The notes beneath the pieces were generated by a model. The model was not told the DNA's origin. It was given only the letters and a program-made list of their open reading frames with translations, and searched no databases. DNA of 64,000 bases, from NCBI RefSeq assembly GCF_900129425.1, contig NZ_LT670817.1:3596001-3660000 (forward strand). Direction: 5' to 3'. Every line of letters starts with the position of its first letter. Position 1 is the first letter of the stretch. The DNA comes from Bradyrhizobium erythrophlei. GTDB lineage: Bacteria; Pseudomonadota; Alphaproteobacteria; Rhizobiales; Xanthobacteraceae. The translations under genes were made by a program, and so were the position numbers. Below, in pieces: positions 18,623 through 26,452 of this stretch.

Positions 18623-19727
18623 AGCCCGGGAGGCGATGGCCGCGGCATGGGAAATCCAGGGCAATCCCTCGTCGGTTCATGCCGAGGGCCGCCAGGCCCG
18701 CCGGTTGGTGGAGGACGCCAGGGCCTCGATATCGGGCGCGGTCGGCGCGCAGCCTGGGAATGTCGTGTTTACGTCGGGTGGCACCGAGGCCAATGTGCTG
18801 GCGTTGACGCCGGGACTTCGGCGCGGCGCCGGACTTCCGGTCAAAAGATTGTTGGTTTCGGCGATCGAGCACGCCTCGGTGCTCGCGGGCGGCCGGTTTC
18901 CGGCTGAAGCGATCGGCAGCATTGGCGTCACGCGCTCGGGACTGCTGGACCTGGACGGTCTACGGGCGGTGCTTGAGGGCGGGTCTCCGGCGCTGGTCTC
19001 GATCATGCTGGCCAACAATGAGACGGGCGCGGTGCAGCCGGTTAAGGAAACGGGCGAGATCGTCCATGCCGCGGGCGGATTGCTGCATGTCGATGCGATC
19101 CAGGCGTTCGGTAAAATATCTTTTGATATCAATGCGATAAATGCCGATCTGGTGACGGTTTCGGCGCACAAGATCGGCGGCCCCAAAGGCGTGGGCGCGC
19201 TGATCCTGGCCGAGGGGTTGCTCGGGTTCGAAGCGCTGCTGCGCGGCGGCGGTCAGGAACGGGGGCACCGGGCGGGAACCGAGAATGTTGCGGGAATTGC
19301 CGGGTTCGGCGCTGCGGCGAAGGCCGCCATGGGCGCTCTGGAAGCAGACGCGGTTCGCGTCGAAAGCCTGCGGAATCGGCTCGAAAATGGCCTGCGGCAG
19401 ACGCTGGGCGGGATCGTCTTCTCTGAAGATGCGCCCCGGCTGCCGAATACCACGCTTTTTACGGTTCCCGGTCTGAAGGCGGAGACCGCCGTGATCGGCT
19501 TCGACCTCGCCGGGATCGCGGTTTCCTCGGGTTCCGCCTGTTCTTCGGGCAAGGTCCAACCCTCGCACGTGCTGCAAGCCATGGGATTCGGCCCGGAACT
19601 GGCTCAGGGAGCGGTGCGGCTCAGTCTGGGCTGGTCCACCTCCGATGCAGACATTGATCGCTGTCTTGAGGCTTGGCGAAAGCTCGCAGGTACCCTACTT
19701 AGAGGTAAGCGACGAAACACTGCTTGA
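18570..19727 (+). CDS. Cysteine desulfurase, NifS/IscS-like, first gene of suf cluster
   Basis: 385 residues. This PLP enzyme takes sulfur from cysteine as an enzyme-bound persulfide for Fe-S assembly. It opens with VYLDWNATTPLRREA. The PLP lysine lies in SAHKIGGPKG near residue 201, and the catalytic loop SSGSACSSGK has Cys near residue 325, the long loop of the group I (IscS/NifS) type. GGAAAG lies five bases before the ATG. It overlaps the acyltransferase 3' end by 53 bases and precedes sufB by 92 bases. The operon also encodes a group II SufS, so two desulfurases sit in one cluster, as in related alphaproteobacteria. No iscR gene lies upstream. Confidence 0.93.
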   Translation: MSPRVYLDWNATTPLRREAREAMAAAWEIQGNPSSVHAEGRQARRLVEDARASISGAVGAQPGNVVFTSGGTEANVLALTPGLRRGAGLPVKRLLVSAIEHASVLAGGRFPAEAIGSIGVTRSGLLDLDGLRAVLEGGSPALVSIMLANNETGAVQPVKETGEIVHAAGGLLHVDAIQAFGKISFDINAINADLVTVSAHKIGGPKGVGALILAEGLLGFEALLRGGGQERGHRAGTENVAGIAGFGAAAKAAMGALEADAVRVESLRNRLENGLRQTLGGIVFSEDAPRLPNTTLFTVPGLKAETAVIGFDLAGIAVSSGSACSSGKVQPSHVLQAMGFGPELAQGAVRLSLGWSTSDADIDRCLEAWRKLAGTLLRGKRRNTA

Positions 19728-19740
19728 ACGGTTCTAAAGC
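19722..19740. promoter_or_regulatory. Candidate Irr/ICE-like site before sufB
   Basis: Read on the minus strand this is GCTTTAGAACCGTTCAAGC. The left arm TTTAGAA is a full half-site of the iron-control element bound by Irr in rhizobia. The right arm TTCAAGC is a poor match to TTCTAAA. It straddles the stop of the desulfurase gene and ends 79 bases before sufB. A small hairpin, CGCGGT/ACCGCG, lies at 19787-19805 just before the sufB ribosome site. Both are sequence observations, and function is inferred. Confidence 0.35.
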
Positions 19741-19819
19741 AGGTGATTTCCGCCGAGAAACATCGTAAAGCTTGGGATTGATCCACCGCGGTCCTTGAAA
19801 CCGCGAGCGGAGGATTGGA

Positions 19820-21301
19820 ATGGCGGCCGTACAAGAGACCGTCGATCGGGTTCGCCAGATCGACGTCGATCAATATCGGTATGGATTTGAGACGCTTATC
19901 GAGTCCGACAAGGCCCCGAAGGGCCTGTCGGAGGATACGATCCGCTTCATTTCCGCAAAAAAGAACGAACCGGCTTGGATGCTGGAGTGGCGGCTGGAAG
20001 CCTATCGCCGCTGGCTGACCATGGTCGAGCCGAAATGGGCGCGCGTCGACTATCCCAAAATCGATTACCAGGATCTCTATTACTATTCGGCGCCGAAGCC
20101 GAAGAAGACGATCGGCTCGCTCGACGAGGTCGATCCGGAAATCCTGAAGACCTACGAGAAGCTCGGCATTCCCCTGCGCGAGATCGAAGTGCTGGAGGGC
20201 GTGGTGCGTCCCGAAGGCGAGCGGCGCATCGCGGTCGATGCGGTGTTCGACTCGGTTTCCGTTGCGACCACCTTCCAGAAGGAGCTGAAGCAGGCCGGCG
20301 TGATCTTCATGCCGATCTCGGAAGCGATCCGCGAACACCCTGACCTCGTGAAGAAGTATCTCGGCACAGTGGTGCCGACCTCGGACAATTTCTTCGCGAC
20401 CCTGAACTCGGCGGTGTTCTCCGACGGCTCGTTCGTCTATGTGCCGCCGGGCGTGCGCTGCCCGATGGAGCTGTCGACCTATTTCCGCATCAACGAGCGC
20501 AACACCGGCCAGTTCGAGCGTACCCTGATCATCGCCGACAAGGGCGCCTATGTCAGCTATCTCGAAGGCTGCACCGCGCCGCAGCGCGATGAGAACCAGC
20601 TGCATGCCGCCGTGGTCGAACTGATCACGCTCGACGACGCCGAGATCAAATATTCGACGGTCCAGAACTGGTATCCCGGCAATTCGGAAGGGCTGGGCGG
20701 CATCTACAATTTCGTCACCAAGCGCGGCGACTGCCGTGGCAACAATTCGAAGATCTCCTGGACCCAGGTCGAGACCGGCTCGGGCATCACGTGGAAATAC
20801 CCGAGCTGCATCCTGCGTGGCGATAACTCGCGCGGTGAATTCTACTCGATCGCGATCTCGAACGGTCACCAGCAGGTCGATTCCGGCACCAAGATGATCC
20901 ATCTCGGCAAGAACACCACGAGCCGGATCATCTCCAAGGGCATCGCGGCCGGTGTGTCGCAGAACACCTATCGCGGCCTCGTCACCGCCCACCGCAAGGC
21001 GACCGGCGCGCGCAACTTTACCGCATGTGACTCGCTTTTGATCGGCGACCGATGCGGCGCGCACACCGTGCCCTATATCGAGGCGAAGAATTCCTCTGCG
21101 CTGTTCGAGCACGAGGCGACCACGTCGAAGATTTCCGAGGACGTGCTGTTCTACTGCGTACAGCGCGGGCTGTCGCAGGAGGAAGCGGTCGGCCTCGTGA
21201 TCAACGGCTTTGTCAAGGACGTGCTGCAGCAGCTGCCGATGGAATTCGCGGTCGAGGCGCAGAAGCTGATCTCGATCTCACTGGAGGGATCGGTTGGGTA
21301 A
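19820..21301 (+). CDS. sufB: Fe-S cluster assembly scaffold protein SufB
   Basis: 493 residues, normal for SufB. Together with SufC and SufD it forms the SufBC2D scaffold on which Fe-S clusters are built, in the cytoplasm. Recognisable parts are the N-terminal helical region (SEDTIRFISAKKNEPAWMLE), the beta-helix core (GVRCPMELSTYFRINE, TAPQRDENQLHAAVVEL, ENTYRGLV-type turns) and the C-terminal helical end (SKISEDVLFYCVQRGLSQEE). GGAGGA lies seven bases before the ATG. The stop is followed directly by a palindromic repeat that separates it from sufC. Confidence 0.97.
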   Translation: MAAVQETVDRVRQIDVDQYRYGFETLIESDKAPKGLSEDTIRFISAKKNEPAWMLEWRLEAYRRWLTMVEPKWARVDYPKIDYQDLYYYSAPKPKKTIGSLDEVDPEILKTYEKLGIPLREIEVLEGVVRPEGERRIAVDAVFDSVSVATTFQKELKQAGVIFMPISEAIREHPDLVKKYLGTVVPTSDNFFATLNSAVFSDGSFVYVPPGVRCPMELSTYFRINERNTGQFERTLIIADKGAYVSYLEGCTAPQRDENQLHAAVVELITLDDAEIKYSTVQNWYPGNSEGLGGIYNFVTKRGDCRGNNSKISWTQVETGSGITWKYPSCILRGDNSRGEFYSIAISNGHQQVDSGTKMIHLGKNTTSRIISKGIAAGVSQNTYRGLVTAHRKATGARNFTACDSLLIGDRCGAHTVPYIEAKNSSALFEHEATTSKISEDVLFYCVQRGLSQEEAVGLVINGFVKDVLQQLPMEFAVEAQKLISISLEGSVG

Positions 21302-21416
21302 CTCCTCATCCTGAGGAGGCCGCGCAGCGGCCGTCTCGAAGGATGAGTGAGGAAAAGATAGATGATTGGCCACGTCCTTCGAGACGCGCCTGCGGCGCTC
21401 CTCAGGACGAGGGAAA
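21302..21416. repeat. Dispersed palindromic repeat (CTCATCCTGAGGAG family) inside suf operon
   Basis: This repeat fills the sufB-sufC spacer. A first hairpin pairs CTCATCCT with AGGATGAG around CCGCGCAGCGG. A second block carries CCTTCGAGACGCGCCTGCGG and CTCCTCAGGACGAGG, the reverse-oriented half. A second composite of the same family lies at 26196-26428. In mRNA it would form a strong structure between two cotranscribed genes. Confidence 0.85.
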
Positions 21417-21431
21417 AGATGGAAGAATGTG

Positions 21432-22184
21432 ATGCCACTACTCGAAGTCAAAAATCTGCAAGTTCGTGTCGAGGAGCGTGAAATTCTCCACGGGCTCTCG
21501 CTTGCCGTCAACAAGGGCGAGGTGCACGCCATCATGGGGCCGAACGGCTCCGGCAAATCGACGCTGAGCCATGTCATCGCCGGCAAGCCCGGCTACGAAG
21601 TCACCGACGGCGAGATCCTGTTCAATGGCGAGGACCTGCTGGAGATGTCGCCCGACCAGCGTTCCGCCAAGGGCGTGTTTCTTGCGTTCCAATATCCGGT
21701 GGAAATTCCGGGGGTCGCGACCATGACCTTCCTGCGCACGGCGCTGAATGCCCAGCGCAAGGCGCGCGGCGAGAGCGAATTCTCCACGCCCGACTTTCTC
21801 AAGAAGGTCCGCGAAGTCGCCGCCCGGCTGAACATTCCGCAGGACATGCTCCGCCGCGGCGTCAATGTCGGCTTCTCCGGCGGCGAGAAGAAGCGCAACG
21901 AGATTCTGCAGATGGCGCTGTTCGAGCCGAGCCTGTGCATTCTCGACGAAATGGATTCCGGCCTCGACATCGACGCGTTGCGGGTCGCCGCCGACGGCGT
22001 TAATGCCCTGCGCTCGCCTGACCGGGCCATCGTCGTGATCACGCATTATCAGCGGCTGCTGAATTACATCGTCCCCGATTTCGTGCACGTGATGTCGAAA
22101 GGCCGCGTGGTGAAGAGCGGCGGCAAGGAATTGGCGCTGGAGCTGGAAGCTTCCGGCTACGCCCAGTTCGAAGACGCGGCCTGA
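21432..22184 (+). CDS. sufC: Fe-S assembly ATPase SufC
   Basis: 250 residues. This is the ABC-type ATPase of the SufBC2D scaffold. The Walker A motif GPNGSGKST is at residues 36-44. The signature region reads GFSGGEKKRNEI, with Walker B and D-loop CILDEMDSGLD following, and the H-loop as VITHYQRLL. The long segment ARLNIPQDMLRRGVNVGFSG is SufC-specific. The frame is open upstream to 21366, but that part is encoded by the palindromic repeat; the ATG at 21432 begins MPLLEVKNLQVRV, the conserved N-terminus. A GGAAGAATGTG stretch precedes it. Confidence 0.97.
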   Translation: MPLLEVKNLQVRVEEREILHGLSLAVNKGEVHAIMGPNGSGKSTLSHVIAGKPGYEVTDGEILFNGEDLLEMSPDQRSAKGVFLAFQYPVEIPGVATMTFLRTALNAQRKARGESEFSTPDFLKKVREVAARLNIPQDMLRRGVNVGFSGGEKKRNEILQMALFEPSLCILDEMDSGLDIDALRVAADGVNALRSPDRAIVVITHYQRLLNYIVPDFVHVMSKGRVVKSGGKELALELEASGYAQFEDAA

Positions 22185-22203
22185 GCTTAGAGCGGATTTT
22201 GTG

Positions 22204-23529
22204 ATGAACGTAGTACTGGCGAAAACCGAAACCGGACGCGCGCTGAGCGACATCTTCGCCATCGCAGGGGACCGGCTGCCGGGTACGGGCAAGGTCTCCG
22301 ATGCGCGCCGCCAGGCGTTCGAGGCTTACGAGCGTGCAGGCTTGCCGCATCGGCGGATCGAGGACTGGAAATATACCGACCTGCGCATGCTGATGCGCGA
22401 GGTGCTGCCGTCGGCGGCTGCGCCCGATGCCGCGGCGCTGACGAAGGCCAAGGTCGCGCTCGCCGAACATGCGCTGGCCGGCGCGACGCGGCTGGTATTG
22501 GTGGATGGCGTCTATTCGGCCGAACTGTCCGATGTCGAAGGGCTCGACGCGGGCGTTCAGGTCCGGACGGTGCGCGAAGTGCTGGAGAACGCCGGCAACG
22601 AGAGCCGCGCCGACCTGCTCAACATCAGTGTCAGCTCGAATGCGATGATTGCGCTCAATGCAGCGATGGTCACCGATGGCGTGCTGATCACAGTCGCCGA
22701 GCGGACCGCCGCCAGCAAGCCGATCCAGATCGTGCATGTCGCGACGCGCACGTCGGCGGCGGCCTACACCCGCTCGTTCCTGCAACTGGGTCATGGCGCC
22801 CGCGCCTCCCTGATTGAAAACTTTGTCGCCGCCGACGGCGCCATGGCCTATCAGGCCAACGACGCGGTCGTCATCTGGCTGGGCGACAGGGCCGAACTGG
22901 AGCACGTCCGGCTGATGGTCGACGCAGCCGACGCGGTCAACATTTCCACCGCCGTGTTCACGATCGGCGCGCATGCCCGTCTCAACACCTTCAACATGAC
23001 CAGCGGCGGCGGCGTCAGCCGTTATCAGGGATACCTCGCCGTTGCTGGCGAGGGCGCCAACGTGGCGACCAACGGCGTCAATCTGCTCAATGGCCGCCAA
23101 CACGCCGACACCACGCTGTTTCTGGATCATGCGGTGCCGAACGGCTCAAGCCGCGAAATCTTCCGCGCCGTGGTCGACGACCGCGGGCACTCGGTATTTC
23201 AGGGCCGCATCATCGTGCGCCCCAAGGCGCAGAAGACCGACGCCAAGATGATGACACGGGCGCTGTTGTTGTCCGATGAAGCCGAAGCCGACAACAAGCC
23301 GGAACTGGAAATTTTCGCCGACGACGTCACCTGCGGTCATGGCGCGGCCACTGGCGCGCTCGACGAAAGCCTGCTGTTTTATCTGCGGGCGCGCGGCCTT
23401 TCCGAAAAGGAAGCACAGGCGCTGCTGATCCAGGCGTTCGTCGGTGAAGCAATCGAATCGATCGCCAACGATGATTTGCGTGAACTCGCGATCTCGGCGG
23501 CGCAGCGCTGGCTGGCGGCACGGGGATGA
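22204..23529 (+). CDS. sufD: Fe-S cluster assembly protein SufD
   Basis: About 441 residues, a SufB paralogue completing the SufBC2D complex. Family marks are GLPHRRIEDWKYTDLRML near residue 45, the beta-helix stretch SSREIFRAVVDDRGHSVFQGRI, and the C-terminal CGHGAATGALDESLLFYLRARGL with its conserved DEVTCGHG-type motif (seen as DDVTCGHGA). I chose ATG 22204; a GTG immediately before it is possible. The stop overlaps the sufS start as ATGA, implying translational coupling. Confidence 0.96.
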   Translation: MNVVLAKTETGRALSDIFAIAGDRLPGTGKVSDARRQAFEAYERAGLPHRRIEDWKYTDLRMLMREVLPSAAAPDAAALTKAKVALAEHALAGATRLVLVDGVYSAELSDVEGLDAGVQVRTVREVLENAGNESRADLLNISVSSNAMIALNAAMVTDGVLITVAERTAASKPIQIVHVATRTSAAAYTRSFLQLGHGARASLIENFVAADGAMAYQANDAVVIWLGDRAELEHVRLMVDAADAVNISTAVFTIGAHARLNTFNMTSGGGVSRYQGYLAVAGEGANVATNGVNLLNGRQHADTTLFLDHAVPNGSSREIFRAVVDDRGHSVFQGRIIVRPKAQKTDAKMMTRALLLSDEAEADNKPELEIFADDVTCGHGAATGALDESLLFYLRARGLSEKEAQALLIQAFVGEAIESIANDDLRELAISAAQRWLAARG

Positions 23530-24773
23530 CCATGCATCCGGCAGTCTCCAATGGTTCCTACGACGTGGCCCGGGTCCGGGAGGATTTTCCCGCGCTGGCG
23601 CTGAAGGTCTATGGCAAGTCGCTGGTCTATCTCGACAACGCCGCTTCCGCGCAAAAACCCAATGCGGTGCTCGATCGCATGACGGAGGCCTACAAGAGCG
23701 AATACGCCAACGTGCATCGCGGGCTGCATTACCTCGCCAACGCGGCGACGGAAGCTTATGAAGGCGGCCGCGCCAAGGTCGCGAAATTCCTCAACGCCGC
23801 ACGCTTCGAAGAGATCGTCTTCACCCGCAACGCCACCGAGGCGATCAACCTCGTGGCCTATTCATGGGGCGAGCCCAACATCGGGGACGGTGACGAGATC
23901 GTGCTGTCGATCATGGAGCACCATTCCAACATCGTGCCCTGGCATTTCCTCCGGGAGCGTCATGGCGCCGTCATCAAGTGGGCACCGGTCGATGACGAAG
24001 GCAATTTCCTGATCGACGAATTCGAAAAGCTGCTGACGCCGCGCACCAAACTGGTGGCGATCACCCAGATGTCGAATGCGCTGGGCACCATCGTGCCGGT
24101 CAAGGAAGTCGTGAAGCTTGCCCATGCCCGCGGCATTCCGGTGCTGGTCGACGGCAGCCAGGCCGCGGTTCATCTGGCGATCGACGTGCAGGACATCGAC
24201 TGCGATTTCTACGTCTTCACCGGCCACAAGGTGTACGGCCCGACCGGGATCGGCGCGCTCTACGCCAAGCATGAGCACCTCGTCGCCATGCGCCCCTACA
24301 ACGGCGGCGGCGAGATGATCCGCGAGGTCGCAAAGGACTGGGTCACCTATGGCGATCCGCCGCACAAATTCGAGGCGGGGACGCCGGCGATCGTGGAGGC
24401 GATCGGCTTTGGCGCCGCGATCGACTACGTCAATTCGATCGGCAAGGAACGCATCGCCGCGCACGAGCACGGCCTTTTGACCTATGCCCAGGAGCGCCTG
24501 CGCGAGATCAATTCGCTGCGGCTGATCGGCACCGCGCACGACAAGGGGCCGGTGATCTCGTTCGAGATGAAGGGCGCCCACCCCCACGATGTCGCGACCG
24601 TGATCGACCGGCAGGGCATCGCGGTCCGGGCCGGCACCCATTGCGTGATGCCGCTTTTAGAGCGGTTCAACGTGACGGCGACGTGCCGCGCCTCATTCGG
24701 GATGTATAATACCCGTGAAGAAGTCGACCATCTGGCTCAGGCGCTGATCAAGGCGCGGGAATTGTTTTCATGA
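23526..24773 (+). CDS. sufS: Cysteine desulfurase SufS (group II)
   Basis: 415 residues. This PLP-dependent desulfurase supplies persulfide sulfur, normally to a SufE/SufU-type acceptor. It starts with YDVARVREDFPALALKVYG and YLDNAASAQKP. The PLP Lys is in FTGHKVYGPTG near residue 234. The active Cys is in RAGTHCVMPL near residue 374, on the short loop typical of group II enzymes. The start overlaps the sufD stop by four bases, and a second ATG two codons in is possible. The stop overlaps the next gene by four bases. No sufE is visible in this cluster. Confidence 0.96.
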   Translation: MTMHPAVSNGSYDVARVREDFPALALKVYGKSLVYLDNAASAQKPNAVLDRMTEAYKSEYANVHRGLHYLANAATEAYEGGRAKVAKFLNAARFEEIVFTRNATEAINLVAYSWGEPNIGDGDEIVLSIMEHHSNIVPWHFLRERHGAVIKWAPVDDEGNFLIDEFEKLLTPRTKLVAITQMSNALGTIVPVKEVVKLAHARGIPVLVDGSQAAVHLAIDVQDIDCDFYVFTGHKVYGPTGIGALYAKHEHLVAMRPYNGGGEMIREVAKDWVTYGDPPHKFEAGTPAIVEAIGFGAAIDYVNSIGKERIAAHEHGLLTYAQERLREINSLRLIGTAHDKGPVISFEMKGAHPHDVATVIDRQGIAVRAGTHCVMPLLERFNVTATCRASFGMYNTREEVDHLAQALIKARELFS

Positions 24774-25141
24774 CCGACACCATCGAAGCCAAAATCAGCA
24801 ATATGGAAACCCATTCGGCGCTGCCGCCGGAAGAGACCGAGCGGCTCGGCGGCGAAATCGTGGCCGCGCTGAAGACTGTGTTCGATCCGGAAATTCCGGC
24901 CGACATCTATGAGCTCGGCCTGATCTACAAGGTCGACATCAAGGACGACCGCACCGTCGACGTCATGATGACGCTGACGACGCCGAACTGTCCGGCGGCC
25001 GGAGAATTGCCGACGATGGTGGAGAACGCGGTGGCCAGCGTTCCCGGCGTCGGCGTGGTCAACGTCAATCTGGTCTGGGAGCCGGCATGGACACCGGACC
25101 GGATGACCGACGAGGCGCGCCTCGTCCTCAATATGTGGTGA
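24770..25141 (+). CDS. sufT: SUF-associated DUF59/MIP18 protein SufT
   Basis: 123 residues with a MIP18/DUF59 fold. Proteins of this type assist maturation of Fe-S proteins, SufT being the suf-linked form. It shows the FDPEIPADIYELGLIY motif and the conserved Cys segment LTTPNCPAAGELP, then VNVNLVWEPAWTPDRM at the C-terminus. The start overlaps the sufS stop (ATGA), so translation is coupled. It is followed after 70 bases by the A-type carrier gene. The assignment is firm at family level; the partner proteins are not known from sequence. Confidence 0.92.
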   Translation: MTDTIEAKISNMETHSALPPEETERLGGEIVAALKTVFDPEIPADIYELGLIYKVDIKDDRTVDVMMTLTTPNCPAAGELPTMVENAVASVPGVGVVNVNLVWEPAWTPDRMTDEARLVLNMW

Positions 25142-25211
25142 AACGTTAGTGGATACGGCTTAATTTGTTCATGGGAAATGGCAGCATTGATACGCTGCGA
25201 GGACTGAATAG

Positions 25212-25622
25212 ATGACAGACATGACACCCGCCTCACCAACGCCGGCATCCAAGCCGAAACCGCGGCCCCGTCCGCAGGTGATGAAGCTCACGGAAGCCGC
25301 GGCGCAGCGGATTACCGAACTGACCAAACGCGCCGATTCCGAGATCGTCGGCTTGCGGGTCGGCATCAAGAACGGCGGCTGCGCCGGGCAATCCTATACG
25401 GTGGAATATGCCCACGATGTTCGCCCCTCCGACGAGGTCGTCGAGGACAAGGGCGTCAAGATCCTGGTCGATCCCAAGGCCGTGCTGTTTCTGCTGGGTA
25501 CCGAGATGGACTACAAGGCCGACAAGATGCAGTCGCAGTTCATCTTCAACAATCCGAACCAGACCGGCGCTTGCGGCTGCGGCGAGTCGGTGCAGCTCAC
25601 CGCCGCGAAAGTGGATGGCTAG
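25212..25622 (+). CDS. sufA: A-type Fe-S carrier protein (SufA/IscA/HesB)
   Basis: 136 residues. A-type carriers receive Fe-S clusters from the SUF scaffold and pass them to apoproteins. The three ligand cysteines are present: Cys57 in NGGCAGQSY, and Cys121 and Cys123 in GACGCGES. The first ~22 residues are a Pro/Lys-rich leader (ASPTPASKPKPRPRP) that is longer than in E. coli SufA. This is the last gene of the suf cluster. A dispersed repeat begins right after its stop. Confidence 0.94.
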   Translation: MTDMTPASPTPASKPKPRPRPQVMKLTEAAAQRITELTKRADSEIVGLRVGIKNGGCAGQSYTVEYAHDVRPSDEVVEDKGVKILVDPKAVLFLLGTEMDYKADKMQSQFIFNNPNQTGACGCGESVQLTAAKVDG

Positions 25623-25755
25623 CCTCGTGTCCGGACGCGGTGCAGCGTTCTTCACGCTGCTCCGCAGAGCCGGGACCCAGAGCGATATCGCATACAATAT
25701 GGGCCCCGGCTCAGCAGCGCATCGCCGCGCGCTGCACTGCATCCGGGGCACGAAT
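25623..25755. repeat. Dispersed inverted repeat (GTGTCCGGACGCGGTGCAGCG family)
   Basis: The left arm CGTGTCCGGACGCGGTGCAG, starting near 25625, pairs imperfectly with CGCTGCACTGCATCCGGGGC near 25732-25751. The internal arms GAGCCGGGACCCAG and GGGCCCCGGCTC pair as well. The whole forms a long cruciform-capable unit of about 130 bases directly after the sufA stop. It probably ends or stabilises the suf message. It differs from the other repeat families in this window. Confidence 0.8.
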
Positions 25756-25789
25756 TTTCTTGCAGGGCCCTCATCGAAGCAGATCCCTC

Positions 25790-26206
25790 ATGGACCGCGA
25801 TTTCCTGATCGATTTGTTTACCGACTTCGGCCCCGTCACGATCCGCCGGATGTTTTCGGGCTTCGGCATTTCCGCCGACGGCACCAACTTCGCGTTGGCG
25901 CTGCGCGGCGGTCTTTACTTCCGCGCCGACGATCAGACCATTGCGCGCTTCGAGGCGGAAGGCTCACAACCGTTTCAGTATCAAACGCGGACCAAGACGG
26001 TCACGGTGGGCTCGTACTGGCAGCTGCCGGAACGGCTGTATGACGATCCGGAGGAACTGACCGGCTGGGCGAGGGCGGCCCTGGCGGCGGCGCAGCGCGC
26101 GGCCCTGCGCAAGCGTCCGAAGGCGGAGAGGGCGAAGCCTGCAGCTAAAACGAAGGCTGCGGTCAAAAAGAAAAAGATAGCGAAGCGGAAGAAGTCCTCA
26201 TCCTGA
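25790..26206 (+). CDS. TfoX/Sxy N-terminal-domain protein with basic C-terminal tail
   Basis: 138 residues. The TfoX N-terminal domain spans about 1-95: DFLIDLFTDFGPVTIRRMFSG, then GGLYFRADDQT, FQYQTRTKTVTVGSYWQLP and DPEELTGWARAALAAA. In gammaproteobacteria TfoX controls competence, but stand-alone small versions in alphaproteobacteria have no settled role. The last ~40 residues are almost all Lys, Ala and Arg, suggesting nucleic acid contact. The ATG at 25790 starts the conserved domain; open frame upstream to 25571 overlaps sufA and the repeat. The last three Ser codons and the stop are supplied by the palindromic repeat that begins at 26196. Confidence 0.88.
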   Translation: MDRDFLIDLFTDFGPVTIRRMFSGFGISADGTNFALALRGGLYFRADDQTIARFEAEGSQPFQYQTRTKTVTVGSYWQLPERLYDDPEELTGWARAALAAAQRAALRKRPKAERAKPAAKTKAAVKKKKIAKRKKSSS

Positions 26207-26428
26207 GGAGCGGCCACTTGGCCGCGTCTCGAAGGATGGCCGCGAGTCCCCACGTTGCATCCATCCTTCGAGACGCTTGCGGAGTTTATCATCGGGCCGC
26301 GCTTCGCGCGGACCCGGTGGCAAGCTCCTCAGGATGAGGTCCGAATCCTTCACAGGCTCTGGGGAGCGCGCACCGGTCGCAACCCCATGGTTCGAGACGC
26401 GCAAGATGCGCTCCTCACCATGAGGTTG
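26196..26428. repeat. Composite dispersed palindromic repeat (CTCATCCTGAGGAG family)
   Basis: CCTCATCCTGAGGAGC at 26196 pairs with GCTCCTCAGGATGAGG near 26323-26339, enclosing further inverted words: CTCGAAGGATGG with CCATCCTTCGAG, and GGGCCGCGCTTCGCGCG. A degraded half copy (GGTTCGAGACGCGCAAGATG, CTCCTCACCATGAGG) follows to about 26428. It fills the spacer between the TfoX-like gene and the convergent GGDEF gene, and it belongs to the same family as the block at 21302. Confidence 0.85.
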
Positions 26429-26452
26429 TCGTGAGGGCGGTGTAACGAAACG

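Noticed and set aside
19604..21112. 502-codon open frame on the minus strand
   Set aside because: Antisense to sufB; sufB is certain by motif and length.
26196..26428. CRISPR-like repeats
   Set aside because: The repeated words are inverted halves of palindromic units, without regular spacing or spacers.
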